Origin: CAZSDP01 sp964605665
GTDB lineage: Bacteria > Planctomycetota > UBA8108 > UBA1146
Assembly: GCA_964605665.1 (NCBI GenBank)
Contig: CAZSDP010000002.1
Coordinates: 1 to 64,000, forward strand
Length of the DNA: 64,000 bases
Reading direction: 5' to 3'
Both the position numbers and the translations under genes were made by a program. A model generated the notes under the pieces. It made no database searches, was not told the origin of the DNA, and saw only the letters and a program-made list of their open reading frames with translations. Shown here piece by piece: positions 1-8,856 of the stretch. The stretch's first letter is position 1. Every line of letters starts with the position of its first letter.

Positions 1-1
1 A

Positions 2-1153
2 GCTCCGGGTGCCGGGGGTGGTGCTGGTGGTCACGGTGGCGAAGTCACGTCGAGCGGCGCGGGTGATGGTCAGCCGGGCGGATTGTCGGCGGTGATTCCT
101 CCCCAGCTGATCGCCACCGCTCCACCGATCGGTGGAGGGGGTAATCCCGGTGGTCCCACTCCCGATCAGTTGATCGAAACAGCCTCACCCGGAGTCGGTC
201 TGTTCGGAAGCGGAGACTGCAGTGCTGGAGGCGGTGGAGGTGGCGCTTATGCCCTCGACGGTTCCGATGGTTTCTCAATCGGGTCATGCCCTATGGCCGG
301 TGCTGGTGGCACGAAATATGGTTCCACCTTCTTCCTGATTCCCGATCCACTGAATCTCGCCGAGCCGATTTTGTTGCTCGCCGGTGGCGGAGGAGGATCT
401 GGCGGCGGAGCATTTGGCGACGGGGCGATTTTCTCCCCAGGAAGTGGCGGGGGTGGCGCGGGGGGAGCGATTCAGATGTCAGCTTCCGGTCAGCTCCACC
501 TCTTCTCGACCGCGCAGATCCTCGCCCGTGGTGGCGACGGATACCAGGCACCGGTCGGTGCTGGTAATGGCGGAGCTGGTGCTGGCGGAGCGGTCCGAAT
601 CCAAAGTCGTCAGCGAGTTCAAATCGACGAAGGAGCTTTGATCGATGTCCAGGGTGGAAGTGCAAACCTCGATCCGCTCGCCGTGGGCCTCAATCCGACC
701 TACACCCCGAATGGCGACGTCGCATCTGGTGGAGCTGGTTCGACGGGACGCATCAGAATCGAATGTCCGTCTGGATTCTCTGAAGAGGCGGAACCAGCCG
801 TCACACCTTCATTCACCAGTGGTTCATTTGCCACCGCAGGGCTCTTCGAGCGGGTTGCGGTCACGTTACCATTCGCAGTCTCCGCCGACGGGGTGGTCCG
901 CGGTAGTTCTCCGACTTTCCAACCGGCTCTGGTCGAGTTGACAGCTCCAGTCCCCGCGGGTACGCACTTGATCACTCTGTGGGAGGGAGCGGAGTCTGAT
1001 CCCGCGAACCAGGGAGTCCCCGGTCCATTCTTCGGTCTGACGGATGACACGTCGCTGCTCGATGGAGCGGACTTCATCCGCGCGCAGATCTTTATCTATT
1101 CGAGCGCGAGTGAAACTGTTGAAGTCGATCGAATCGAACTGCCCTTCGACTGA
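2..1153 (+). CDS. Glycine-rich secreted/surface protein, C-terminal part (5' end outside window)
   Basis: The reading frame is open from the left window edge, so the start is missing; 383 residues are visible. About the first 220 residues are Gly-rich (many GGGG and GGAGGA runs) alternating with short beta-like segments, an arrangement of repetitive beta-structured surface or exported proteins. The last ~130 residues are less biased and look like a small beta-sandwich ending in IELPFD. No dockerin-like tail, membrane anchor or catalytic motif is visible. A strong terminator follows 30 nt after the stop. No function can be assigned; an extracellular structural or adhesive role is inference from composition only. 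An internal TTG/GTG near 83-90 could be mistaken for a start, but the Gly-rich pattern continues upstream of it without a break. Confidence 0.7.
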   Translation, partial: APGAGGGAGGHGGEVTSSGAGDGQPGGLSAVIPPQLIATAPPIGGGGNPGGPTPDQLIETASPGVGLFGSGDCSAGGGGGGAYALDGSDGFSIGSCPMAGAGGTKYGSTFFLIPDPLNLAEPILLLAGGGGGSGGGAFGDGAIFSPGSGGGGAGGAIQMSASGQLHLFSTAQILARGGDGYQAPVGAGNGGAGAGGAVRIQSRQRVQIDEGALIDVQGGSANLDPLAVGLNPTYTPNGDVASGGAGSTGRIRIECPSGFSEEAEPAVTPSFTSGSFATAGLFERVAVTLPFAVSADGVVRGSSPTFQPALVELTAPVPAGTHLITLWEGAESDPANQGVPGPFFGLTDDTSLLDGADFIRAQIFIYSSASETVEVDRIELPFD

Positions 1154-1183
1154 TCTCCCGAGCAGACCGAGAGACTTATCGAG

Positions 1184-1221
1184 CCGAGCCGGAGTGGGTT
1201 TTCAAACTCCGGCTCGGTTTT
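1184..1221 (+). terminator. Rho-independent terminator after the Gly-rich gene
   Basis: A perfect 12-bp stem (1184-1195 pairing with 1206-1217, CCGAGCCGGAGT against its complement) with a 10-nt loop is followed directly by TTTT. It lies 30 nt after the stop at 1153. Confidence 0.85.
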
Positions 1222-1624
1222 CCTATCTCCTTTGATCGGGTTGCTGAGGTCGTCGATTCCCCTCGGATGGTGCCCCCCATCGCTCTGAAGTCGAGCCAAC
1301 GAAGCTCATTGGGTCGGCTAGATACAGCCATTCTTTCTCGTTGAGGGGAAGGGAGAGTACCGAGTGGTGGGAGGATTTTTCCTGACTTTCATCCACCCGC
1401 GGCTCGATTTGGCTGCCATAAGCCAAGTTTGGCCCCTTCGCGACTCGAAAGAGTTCACTTTTTAGAGGACTGGTCCGCTTTTCGCGAGGAGTGATCGTCG
1501 CTACGATTCGGCGATCCACCGCGACAATTCCCCGGTGTCACGTTGACCCAGTGGTCATGTCGCGTAGACCCCTTGAGGTACTCTCCTCACAGATGAGTCC
1601 TCAAGTGTCAGAAAGGACCCTTCC
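1222..1624. other. Intergenic region upstream of the GAPDH homolog
   Basis: About 400 nt without a convincing gene; short overlapping ORFs on both strands have no recognisable content. The only clear signal is the ribosome-binding site AGAAAGGA at about 1611-1618, serving the TTG start at 1625. No convincing promoter was picked out. Confidence 0.5.
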
Positions 1625-2695
1625 TTGGCGAACGTTGTTCACGTCGTCGGAACTGGCACGATTGGCGAACCTCTCATCGGCCTCCTGACCCACTTCAAGA
1701 GTGAACTCGGACTCGACGAGATCACTTTCAACAAACGGACTCCTCTCTACACCGATCGATCGAAAGTCCAAGATCTTCTTCGTCGCGGAGCGAAGTTGGC
1801 GACGGGATCGGAGGCGCGTTCTGGGTTTGAGAAACTCGGGATGGAAGCCACCTACGAGACGCAGGAAGCGATTGAGCGAGCGAGTGTGGTGATCGACTGC
1901 ACTCCTTCAGGAGCAGGACTCGCCAACAAAAAAGAGTTTTATGCCGGCGCAAAGCAGGTGAAGGGATTCATCGCGCAAGGATCCGAGTTCGGATTCGGAA
2001 AGATGTACGCGCGAGGAATCAATGACTCGACCCTGATTCCAAATGAAGATCGATTTCTTCACGTGGTGAGTTGCAATACCCACAACTTGGCAGCGATCAT
2101 CCAAACGATGGCGCTCGACAATGGTCGAAACCCAGACAACTTGGTCAGTGCAGACTTTGTCTGTATGCGTCGTGCGAACGACGTCAGCCAAGACGATGGA
2201 TTCGCTCCTTCGCCACAGGTGGGCAAGCATAAAGATGGACCGTTTGGAACTCACCACGCACGCGATGCGTATCACCTCTTCCAGACTCTCGGCAGAGACT
2301 ACCGCCAGCTCTTTTCCAGTGCATGCAAGTTGAATTCGCAGTACATGCACACGTTGCGATTCCATCTGAGAGTCAAGGAGAAGACCTCGATCGAGCAGTT
2401 GCTCGAGCAGGTGAAAGAGAACGATCGACTCGCGCTCACCTATAAGAAGTCTGCGAATCAGGTGTTCAGCTTTGGACGCGATCACGGCTTCTTCGGGCGG
2501 ATCTTGAATCAAACCGTGATTCCTCATGAGACACTGACGGTGGTCAATGATCATGACATCTACGGTTTCTGCTTTACGCCTCAAGACGGGAATTCGCTCT
2601 TGAGCTCCGTCGCCGGATCGTTGTGGCTGCTCGATCCCGAGGGTTATGAGGATCGACTTCAGGTCTTAGGACGGTACTTCTTCCTCGAGGTGTAA
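1625..2695 (+). CDS. Type II (archaeal-type) glyceraldehyde-3-phosphate dehydrogenase homolog
   Basis: 356 residues. The N-terminus has a dinucleotide-binding loop (VVGTGTIG, residues 7-14). DCTPSGAG (91-98) and VVSCNTH (147-153, candidate catalytic Cys150) line up with the DCTPEG and VVSCNTT motifs of archaeal type II GAPDH. The following MRR segment, a HH pair near 205 and the segment after YMHT also match that family in order. Known enzymes oxidise glyceraldehyde 3-phosphate with phosphate and NAD(P). The segment after the Cys is unusual (NTHN rather than NTTG) and the sequence is divergent, so the substrate could differ. The TTG start is chosen because AGAAAGGA sits about 7 nt upstream and the nucleotide-binding strand begins at once. 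It appears monocistronic, with a terminator 25 nt downstream. Confidence 0.75.
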   Translation: MANVVHVVGTGTIGEPLIGLLTHFKSELGLDEITFNKRTPLYTDRSKVQDLLRRGAKLATGSEARSGFEKLGMEATYETQEAIERASVVIDCTPSGAGLANKKEFYAGAKQVKGFIAQGSEFGFGKMYARGINDSTLIPNEDRFLHVVSCNTHNLAAIIQTMALDNGRNPDNLVSADFVCMRRANDVSQDDGFAPSPQVGKHKDGPFGTHHARDAYHLFQTLGRDYRQLFSSACKLNSQYMHTLRFHLRVKEKTSIEQLLEQVKENDRLALTYKKSANQVFSFGRDHGFFGRILNQTVIPHETLTVVNDHDIYGFCFTPQDGNSLLSSVAGSLWLLDPEGYEDRLQVLGRYFFLEV

Positions 2696-2719
2696 CGGCG
2701 ACCCAACTTGAAACTGATG

Positions 2720-2754
2720 CCACCCATCCAGCTCTTTTGCTGGGTGGGTGGTTT
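2720..2754 (+). terminator. Terminator after the GAPDH homolog
   Basis: A 13-bp stem (2720-2732 with 2739-2751, one G-U pair) and a 6-nt loop, followed by TTT. It separates the GAPDH homolog from the convergent HEAT gene and may serve both directions. Confidence 0.75.
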
Positions 2755-2822
2755 GCGTTGGGGGATCTCCGACTCAAGTTCTTCGCAAACTTGGAAGCTC
2801 GATTCCCGCCAAGACGTTGTCT

Positions 2823-3596
2823 CTAGTTGCGGTTTGGGTCGGGGAGTGCGGAATCGTCAGCGTCTTCATCCGGGTCTTCGAGCTCACCCCCAGGCAGCAC
2901 CGAAGCATCGGCCCAACGGAGATCTTCATGCCAAGGGACATTGGCAGGAGAGGGAAGCCCTTCCGGATGGTCATCGAGAATTTCCACCGCCTCGAGCAGA
3001 TAAGCATTCCCCGCCGGGAACTCGATCTCGAGGAGGTGTTCGATCACTTCACGGCTCCGCGCGACGCCGAGTCGGGCGAGAGCGAGAGCAGCCGCCTCAC
3101 GTCGGCGTGGACGGATTGCCGGTTCAAGGAGCTCACGCATCAGCCGAGACTCGATCTCGCCTCGTAATTCGGGAAGATCGTGCATCGAAATGCCCTCGAG
3201 AGACTCAACCACCACTTGTGCGACATCGTCGTCGAGGTCGGGTGAATCGAGAAGCTCGAGAAGAGGCTCTAGCGCCAACTCCCCGATGCGACGGAGAGCG
3301 CGAACGGCAGCTGCAACCACCATTTCATCCGGAGACGTGAGGGCGGTGAAGAGGGGGCCTGTCGCCTCTTGGCAGCGAATCTCTCCGACCACCAAGGTCA
3401 GCGCCGCAGTTCCCAAGGTCGGGTCCGCTTGCAGCTCCAAAGAGGTTTGGAGGAGGTCCACTAACTGCGATTCGAGGGCAGGGTCCCCGCCCGCGACCGC
3501 AGTCAGCTCCGCGACCGCCGTAAAGGGATCACTGCCGAACAACCCCTGAATTCTTTCATCCAGGTCACCGTCGTACCAATTCGAGAGTTCATTCAT
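2823..3596 (-). CDS. HEAT-repeat protein, cytoplasmic
   Basis: 257 residues without signal peptide or membrane segment. Alpha-helical HEAT/PBS-like repeats can be read from about residue 25 to 200: alternating helices such as PLFTALTSPDEMVVAAAVRAL and the following EPLLELLDSPDLDDDVAQ. The C-terminus is acidic and probably disordered (EDPDEDADD). Such proteins are usually binding scaffolds; no catalytic residues are seen. It is convergent with the GAPDH homolog and divergent from the symporter at 3694. ATG at 3596 is the only good start, though its ribosome-binding site is weak. Plus-strand ORFs over this interval are shadows. Confidence 0.75.
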   Translation of the reverse strand: MNELSNWYDGDLDERIQGLFGSDPFTAVAELTAVAGGDPALESQLVDLLQTSLELQADPTLGTAALTLVVGEIRCQEATGPLFTALTSPDEMVVAAAVRALRRIGELALEPLLELLDSPDLDDDVAQVVVESLEGISMHDLPELRGEIESRLMRELLEPAIRPRRREAAALALARLGVARSREVIEHLLEIEFPAGNAYLLEAVEILDDHPEGLPSPANVPWHEDLRWADASVLPGGELEDPDEDADDSALPDPNRN

Positions 3597-3693
3597 GCCG
3601 GAGATTCTCGCGTGTTCTTGGCTTCAGGTCGAGAGATCCTTCTGACACCGCTCTGAGCAGGATGCAAATCTCCTGATCCGGTACCCTTGGGCC

Positions 3694-5235
3694 ATGGAAT
3701 TTCTCGACTGGTGCGTGGTAGCCCTCTACGGAGGAATCGTGTTGTTGATCGGGAGCTGGGCGGGGCGACCCCGCCCAGGCACCGTGGAGGCCGATGAGTA
3801 TCTGCTCGGAGGTCGAACGGTTCCGACCGGAGCGGTTCTCTTCTCGCTGATGGCCACAGAGCTTTCCGCTGCGACCTTCGTGGGAGTTCCAGCGAGTGCG
3901 TGTCAGAGCCTCGCCTGGTTCTATCTACAGTTTGGCGTGGGATCGATTCTCGCTCGCCTCCTCCTCGCTCGTGCCATTATCCCTCTTTACCACCGGCGTG
4001 GTGTGCGCACGGTCTATCAGTTCATCGGTCAGAGATTTGGTGAAGGGGCGCGTCAGGCGACCGCTGCGACCTTTGTGCTCGGACGGCTCCTCGCTTCGTC
4101 GGTGAGACTCTACATCGCGGCGTTTGCCGCCACGGTGGTGCTGGGAAGTGGGATCGAGCTCACCATTCTGTGCTGTGGATTGTTGGCAGCGATCTATGCG
4201 GTTCGGGGGGGAATCCGCGCGGTGATTTGGACCGATGCGCTGCAGGGAGTGGTATTGCTGCTCGGAGCGTTGGTGGCGATCGGTACGGTCGGCAGAGTGA
4301 TGCCGGGGGGATTTTCCGCAATCTTCGATTGGGCGACTCAGGCGGACGCCTTCCGTTGGATCGACCTCCCAACCTCGAGTTCAGGTTCCTCCGGCGATCT
4401 CGAGTCTCCGTGGTGGATTGAAATGTTCACCACTTCGACCAACTTGGTGGCAGCTCTCTTCGGTGGCTTCTTCCTCACCCTTGCGACCCACTCCACCGAT
4501 CACGATATGGTTCAGCGGCTCTTGTCGGCGCGAGGGGGGGCAGAAGGGGGGCGTGCGCTCGCATGGAGCGGCCTTCTCAACATACCGGTCGTGATTCTAT
4601 TCCTCTTTCTGGGAACAAGTCTCGCAGCTCTCAATGCCACGAGTGGTTTTGTCTCCGATACCGAAGAGTTGAAGTGGGTCTTTCCCATTTTCATTCGCGA
4701 GGTGATGACCACTCCTTGGAGTGGTCTCGTGATGGCGGGGTTGTTCGCAGCCGCGATGTCGAGTTTGGATTCCGCAATCTGTGCCATCGGGGCGACCTGG
4801 TCGAATGATCTGCGAAAGCGGGACTCCAATGAGGCTCAGCTTCCTCGGGATGAGCGTCATCGATCGACCGCATTTGTGTTCGCTCTGCTACTGATCGGTG
4901 GTGCGATCGGTTTCTCCATCTATGAGCAGCTTTACGCCAACCCGAAAATCACCTTGGTCGAAGTCGCACTCTCGGCGATGACAGTGGTGTATGGAGCGTT
5001 GCTCGGAGTCTTCGCGACCGGATTTATCTCGCGACGCGGTACTTCGCGTCGTGCAGTGGCAGCGTTGGTGGTCGGTGTCTCGGTGGGGATGACCCTCTTC
5101 ATGCAACCGGTCTGGTTGGGAGAAACGATGGTTGCTTGGCCATGGTGGATTCCGATCTCCGCGACCGTCTCCGGAGTAATTGTGTTCGTCGGATCGCAGA
5201 AGAGAGAGGAGATCGGCGATGCGTTCAGCCGGTGA
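3694..5235 (+). CDS. Solute:sodium symporter (SSS/SLC5 family)
   Basis: 513 residues with about 13 hydrophobic segments. The N-terminus EFLDWCVVALYGGIVLLIGS followed by DEYLLGGRTVP is typical of the sodium:solute symporter family, as are the later SLMATELSAATFVGVP, THSTDHDMVQRLLSAR and LFAAAMSSLDSAICAI segments. It should sit in the inner membrane and import a small solute (sugar, amino acid or similar) with Na+. The substrate cannot be told from sequence; overlap with a GH3 N-acetylhexosaminidase-like gene suggests an amino sugar or cell-wall fragment, which is inference. The 3' end overlaps the next gene by 17 nt, so the two are probably co-transcribed. Confidence 0.88.
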   Translation: MEFLDWCVVALYGGIVLLIGSWAGRPRPGTVEADEYLLGGRTVPTGAVLFSLMATELSAATFVGVPASACQSLAWFYLQFGVGSILARLLLARAIIPLYHRRGVRTVYQFIGQRFGEGARQATAATFVLGRLLASSVRLYIAAFAATVVLGSGIELTILCCGLLAAIYAVRGGIRAVIWTDALQGVVLLLGALVAIGTVGRVMPGGFSAIFDWATQADAFRWIDLPTSSSGSSGDLESPWWIEMFTTSTNLVAALFGGFFLTLATHSTDHDMVQRLLSARGGAEGGRALAWSGLLNIPVVILFLFLGTSLAALNATSGFVSDTEELKWVFPIFIREVMTTPWSGLVMAGLFAAAMSSLDSAICAIGATWSNDLRKRDSNEAQLPRDERHRSTAFVFALLLIGGAIGFSIYEQLYANPKITLVEVALSAMTVVYGALLGVFATGFISRRGTSRRAVAALVVGVSVGMTLFMQPVWLGETMVAWPWWIPISATVSGVIVFVGSQKREEIGDAFSR

Positions 5236-6742
5236 TCGGCTTTGGGTCGGGATCAAGGGTCCCACCATCTTCGCTGAGGAGTGGGATCATCTCGAAGCGA
5301 TCTCGCCGGGGGGCATCATCCTCTTTCGTCGAAACATCGAAAACACCTCCCAGGCCAAAGACCTCGTGGCCGAACTCAAAGGTCGCCTCGGGTCTGAGAC
5401 CCATGTGGTGGTCGATCAAGAGGGAGGGGCGGTGGTTCGTTTTGAAAATGAGTGCACTGTCTTGCCCGGAAACCTCGCTCTGGGCGCGATCGCCCGCGTC
5501 GATCGAGACCGAGGACTCGCTCTCGCCCGTGAGGCGGGGCGCGTCTCTGGATCTGAACTCCATGCGCTGGGGTTGACCGGCAATCTGGCGCCCGTTTGCG
5601 ACTTGACCACTCGGGTCGATAATCCTGGAGTGGGCTGTCGATCCTTCGGTGGTGATCCGGACGAAGTGGGGGATCTCGCAGCTGAATTCGTGCGAGGCCA
5701 CCTCGAAGCGGGAGTCTTCGCGGTTCTCAAGCACTTCCCTGGATTGGGTGGAGCCGATCTCGATTCTCATGAGGCGTTACCGCACGTCGATGGGGTGGAT
5801 GTTGCACGGCATCTCGAGCCTTTTGCGCGAGGGATCGCGGCCGGTGCACCGGTCGTGATGACGGCGCATCTGGTGCATCACATGATCGACCCGGACTATC
5901 CGGCGACCGCTTCGGAAAAGGTGATCCGGTTACTTCGGGAGCGATTGGGCTTTTCAGGGGTCGTGATGACCGATGACCTCGAGATGGGGGCGATCACCGA
6001 TCTTTCTGTGGAAGAGCGAGTCGAGCGTTCACTCCGCTCTGGTCATGACGTTCTCTGTCTTTGTCATGACCCGGTGGAGCAAGCGCGGGCGAGAGTGATT
6101 CTCGACCAGCTCGATGCGGGGAATGATCCGATCGTGTCACATCGTTTGGAGGCGCTGAAGCAAGAGCCTCTCGAAGAATTATCGAAGCGTGACGGTGAGT
6201 CGGTGGCCCAGAGCATCGCTGAGCATGCAGTGACCGTCCTCAGAAATGGGGATGCGCCCACGGTGATTCCTCCCCGAGAGAGATGGCTTCTGATCACTCC
6301 AGACCAACGCCGGCTCTCTCCCGCAGAAGATCCGCTCCGGGAGGAAGACTTGAATGCACTCGCTGGAGAGCTGGGAGAGCGAGTCCAGCGACTTGAAGTT
6401 TCAGCGGAGCCGACTCTGGAGGAAATCGACCGTGCGTCGAAAGCCGCTGCCGAACACGATGCGGTGGCATTAGCGACCATCGGTCTACGAGACTCACCAG
6501 CTCGACGCGACCTTCTATCGAGGGTATTGCAGGAGAATTCCCGACTGTTGGTGATTCTTCTCGGTGACCCAGGTGAACTCTCTTCGATTCCTGGTGGAGA
6601 TTTCACCGCGCTGACGGCATACGGTTATCGTCGTCCCCATCAACGAGCATTGGGGCGTGTGCTGCGGGGGGAAATCGAGGCATTGGGTCGGTGGCCAGTT
6701 TCCGATAGTCTACTGCGTGACGCGTCACTTCCCGCTGAGTAA
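5219..6742 (+). CDS. Glycoside hydrolase family 3 protein, beta-N-acetylhexosaminidase (NagZ-like)
   Basis: 507 residues. The N-terminal GH3 barrel has VVVDQEGG (63-70), KHFPGLG (171-177), the D-S-H dyad (182-184) that acts as general acid/base in NagZ-type enzymes, and MTDDLEMGAI (250-259) with the nucleophile Asp at 252 or 253. The usual GHG after KHFP reads GLG, a variant found in other phyla. About 150 further residues (360-507) resemble the GH3 C-terminal domain, longer than single-domain NagZ. No signal peptide, so a cytoplasmic role such as muropeptide or chitobiose trimming is likely. ATG at 5219 is preferred over an upstream ATG at 5180 because AGGAG lies just upstream and the core starts there; it overlaps the symporter stop. 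Confidence 0.85.
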   Translation: MRSAGDRLWVGIKGPTIFAEEWDHLEAISPGGIILFRRNIENTSQAKDLVAELKGRLGSETHVVVDQEGGAVVRFENECTVLPGNLALGAIARVDRDRGLALAREAGRVSGSELHALGLTGNLAPVCDLTTRVDNPGVGCRSFGGDPDEVGDLAAEFVRGHLEAGVFAVLKHFPGLGGADLDSHEALPHVDGVDVARHLEPFARGIAAGAPVVMTAHLVHHMIDPDYPATASEKVIRLLRERLGFSGVVMTDDLEMGAITDLSVEERVERSLRSGHDVLCLCHDPVEQARARVILDQLDAGNDPIVSHRLEALKQEPLEELSKRDGESVAQSIAEHAVTVLRNGDAPTVIPPRERWLLITPDQRRLSPAEDPLREEDLNALAGELGERVQRLEVSAEPTLEEIDRASKAAAEHDAVALATIGLRDSPARRDLLSRVLQENSRLLVILLGDPGELSSIPGGDFTALTAYGYRRPHQRALGRVLRGEIEALGRWPVSDSLLRDASLPAE

Positions 6743-6766
6743 ACGAACTAACCGAAGGAGAGAGGG

Positions 6767-8221
6767 ATGGCTTCGATCGTCTTTGTGACAGTGCTGAGTT
6801 TGTTCTTCTTCGCCGGTGAAACTATTGCGCAAGCTCAACAGCCGGTCGTTGTCAGAGACTCTTCTGGAAAAGAGATTCCGATTCGTGAGTTGGCTCGACG
6901 GTTGGCCGCAGAGACTCTCTCTGAGCAACAGACTTATCAACACTTAGTCGAATTGTGTCGGGTGGCTCCGCGTCGCTTCTCAGGAACTGCGGCTGCTGAT
7001 CGAGCGGTGGATTGGGCAGAACAGACGATGCGCGATCTCGGCCTCGAGAACATCCGTCGTGAAAAAGTGATGGTTCCCAAGTGGGTGCGCGGTGATCGAG
7101 AACGACTGACGGTGGTCGAACCAGCGGAATTTTCTGGCGACCAACTTCCGATTCTGGCTCTGGGAGGAAGTGTCGGCACTCCCGCGAGAGGAGTGACTGC
7201 GGAGGTGGTTCGAGTGACCGGATTCCCTGAACTCGAGGCGAAGAAGAATGACCTCGCGGGGAAAATTGTCCTCTATGACACTCCGATGGAGAATGCGATT
7301 CTCGATCCATTTGCTGCCTATGGCCAGGCGGTGCAACACCGGTCAGGTGGGGCGGCACGGGCCGCGGCATTTGGTGCGGTCGCCAGCGTCACTCGTTCGA
7401 TGACGACTCGCATCGATGACCATCCGCATACTGGCGGAATGCGTTATCGAGAGGGAGTGGCGAAGATCCCGGCGGTCGCGCTCTCTACTCGGGCAACAGA
7501 GCGAGTTTCCTCTTGGTTGGCAGAGGGGCGTCGGGTTGTTCTTCGGCTCGAACTCGACTGCCGGACAGATCCGCCCGTCGAATCCGCGAATGTCATCGGT
7601 GAGATTACTGGGAGAGAGCGTCCCGACGAGATCGTGTTGGTGGGAGGTCACCTCGACAGTTGGGATGTGGGCCCAGGAGCGCACGACGATGGCGCCGGCT
7701 GTTGCCACTCCCTGATGGTCGCTGCAACTCTCAAGAAGCTCGGTCTTCGCCCTCGGCGAACGATCCGCGTGGTGTTGTTCATGAATGAAGAGAATGGCCT
7801 CGCCGGAGGACGGGAGTATCACCGACTGAACAAGGACAAGCTCGATCAGCATGTCTTCGCACTGGAGTCCGATCGGGGAGGATTTGCTCCTCGCGGGTTC
7901 TCCAGCGGTGTCGAAGGCCCAGTTCGCGATCGTCTAGAGTCACTTGTTTCACAGATCGCGGAACTCGGGGCGGGACGCCTCTTCCATGGCGGCGGTGGGG
8001 CAGACATCTCTCCTTTGGGGCGAGATGGTGTCGTGACCGTCGGTTTTGTTCCCGACCCGGCCCGTTATTTTGACTTTCACCACACGCTGATCGATGCGCC
8101 AGAGTTTGTGAATCCGCGAGAGCTAGAGTTGGGGACCGCGGCGATTGCTACTTTGATCTACACGGTGGCAGAATTGGAAGAGCGCATCGATGGGAAGCCC
8201 TCTTCAGCGGGAGCGAACTGA
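6767..8221 (+). CDS. Secreted M28-family zinc aminopeptidase/carboxypeptidase Q-like
   Basis: 484 residues with a signal peptide (hydrophobic 4-20, cleavage near AQA-QQ). Residues 100-260 hold a PA-like inserted domain. The M28 zinc ligands can be read: His295 in GGHLDSWD, Asp307 in HDDGAG, Glu341/Glu342 in MNEENG (general base and ligand), Asp369 in ESDRGG, and His438/439 in FDFHHT. The order and spacing match the carboxypeptidase Q/aminopeptidase branch of M28, which cleaves peptides with two zinc ions outside the cytoplasm. A strong ribosome-binding site (GAAGGAGAGAGGG) precedes ATG 6767. It lies 24 nt after the GH3 gene and 2 nt before the acetyltransferase, so probably one operon. Confidence 0.88.
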   Translation: MASIVFVTVLSLFFFAGETIAQAQQPVVVRDSSGKEIPIRELARRLAAETLSEQQTYQHLVELCRVAPRRFSGTAAADRAVDWAEQTMRDLGLENIRREKVMVPKWVRGDRERLTVVEPAEFSGDQLPILALGGSVGTPARGVTAEVVRVTGFPELEAKKNDLAGKIVLYDTPMENAILDPFAAYGQAVQHRSGGAARAAAFGAVASVTRSMTTRIDDHPHTGGMRYREGVAKIPAVALSTRATERVSSWLAEGRRVVLRLELDCRTDPPVESANVIGEITGRERPDEIVLVGGHLDSWDVGPGAHDDGAGCCHSLMVAATLKKLGLRPRRTIRVVLFMNEENGLAGGREYHRLNKDKLDQHVFALESDRGGFAPRGFSSGVEGPVRDRLESLVSQIAELGAGRLFHGGGGADISPLGRDGVVTVGFVPDPARYFDFHHTLIDAPEFVNPRELELGTAAIATLIYTVAELEERIDGKPSSAGAN

Positions 8222-8223
8222 CA

Positions 8224-8748
8224 TTGGTCTATAAGATTCGCAAGGTGCAATCGGGAGATGCTGCGGCGCTTGCGCATGTCCAAGGGACGAGTTGGAACGA
8301 GACTTATCGAGGTTTGCTCCCCGATTCCGCCATCGATTTCAGGCTCGCTCCCGAGGGCTTTCTTCGATCATGGAGCGACCGATTGCAAGCTGACCCAGGG
8401 CCATTTCTGAACCAGGTCGCGGTCGCGTCGACCTCTGATGGTGAAAGAGTGGTGGGCTTCGTCACGAGTGGTCCAAGTCGATCTCCGCAGTTCGGACTTC
8501 CTGGAGAGGTCCTGGCACTCTATCTCCTCGGGAGTGAGCAAGGCCGAGGGGTCGGTCGCTTGCTTTGGGAAGCCGCGATAGACGAACTGCGAGAGAGATC
8601 GCTCTGCCCAGGATTCGTTTGGGTGCTCGCCGACAATCGCGCGGCCGGTTTCTATCAACATCTCGGGGCTACGGAGATCGCTCGGCGAGAGTGTCAGGTC
8701 CCGGGTGCATCCCACCTCGAAGAGATCGCTCTTCGTTTCGACGGTTGA
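8224..8748 (+). CDS. GNAT-family N-acetyltransferase
   Basis: 174 residues. Typical GNAT layout: IRKVQSGDAAALAHVQ with TYRGLLPD at the N-terminus, then LALYLLGSEQGRGVGRLLWE, carrying the acetyl-CoA pyrophosphate loop (Q-x-x-G-x-G), and VLADNRAAGFYQHLGA near the C-terminus. The TTG start is used because the conserved first strand begins immediately and the stop of the M28 gene is only 2 nt upstream, suggesting translational coupling. The acceptor substrate is unknown. Confidence 0.82.
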   Translation: MVYKIRKVQSGDAAALAHVQGTSWNETYRGLLPDSAIDFRLAPEGFLRSWSDRLQADPGPFLNQVAVASTSDGERVVGFVTSGPSRSPQFGLPGEVLALYLLGSEQGRGVGRLLWEAAIDELRERSLCPGFVWVLADNRAAGFYQHLGATEIARRECQVPGASHLEEIALRFDG

Positions 8749-8856
8749 TTCGAATGCTCTGAGGAACTCCGTGTCATCAAGTCGAGCTCGCTCCGTGCTC
8801 GATTCTTCAAGTCCGCGAATCGTCTGAACCGAGTGTTGATCCTCCTCGAGAATCGA

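Noticed and set aside
2708..3340. Plus-strand ORF of 210 codons
   Set aside because: It is antisense to the HEAT-repeat gene and begins inside the GAPDH terminator; Arg/Pro/His-rich translation.
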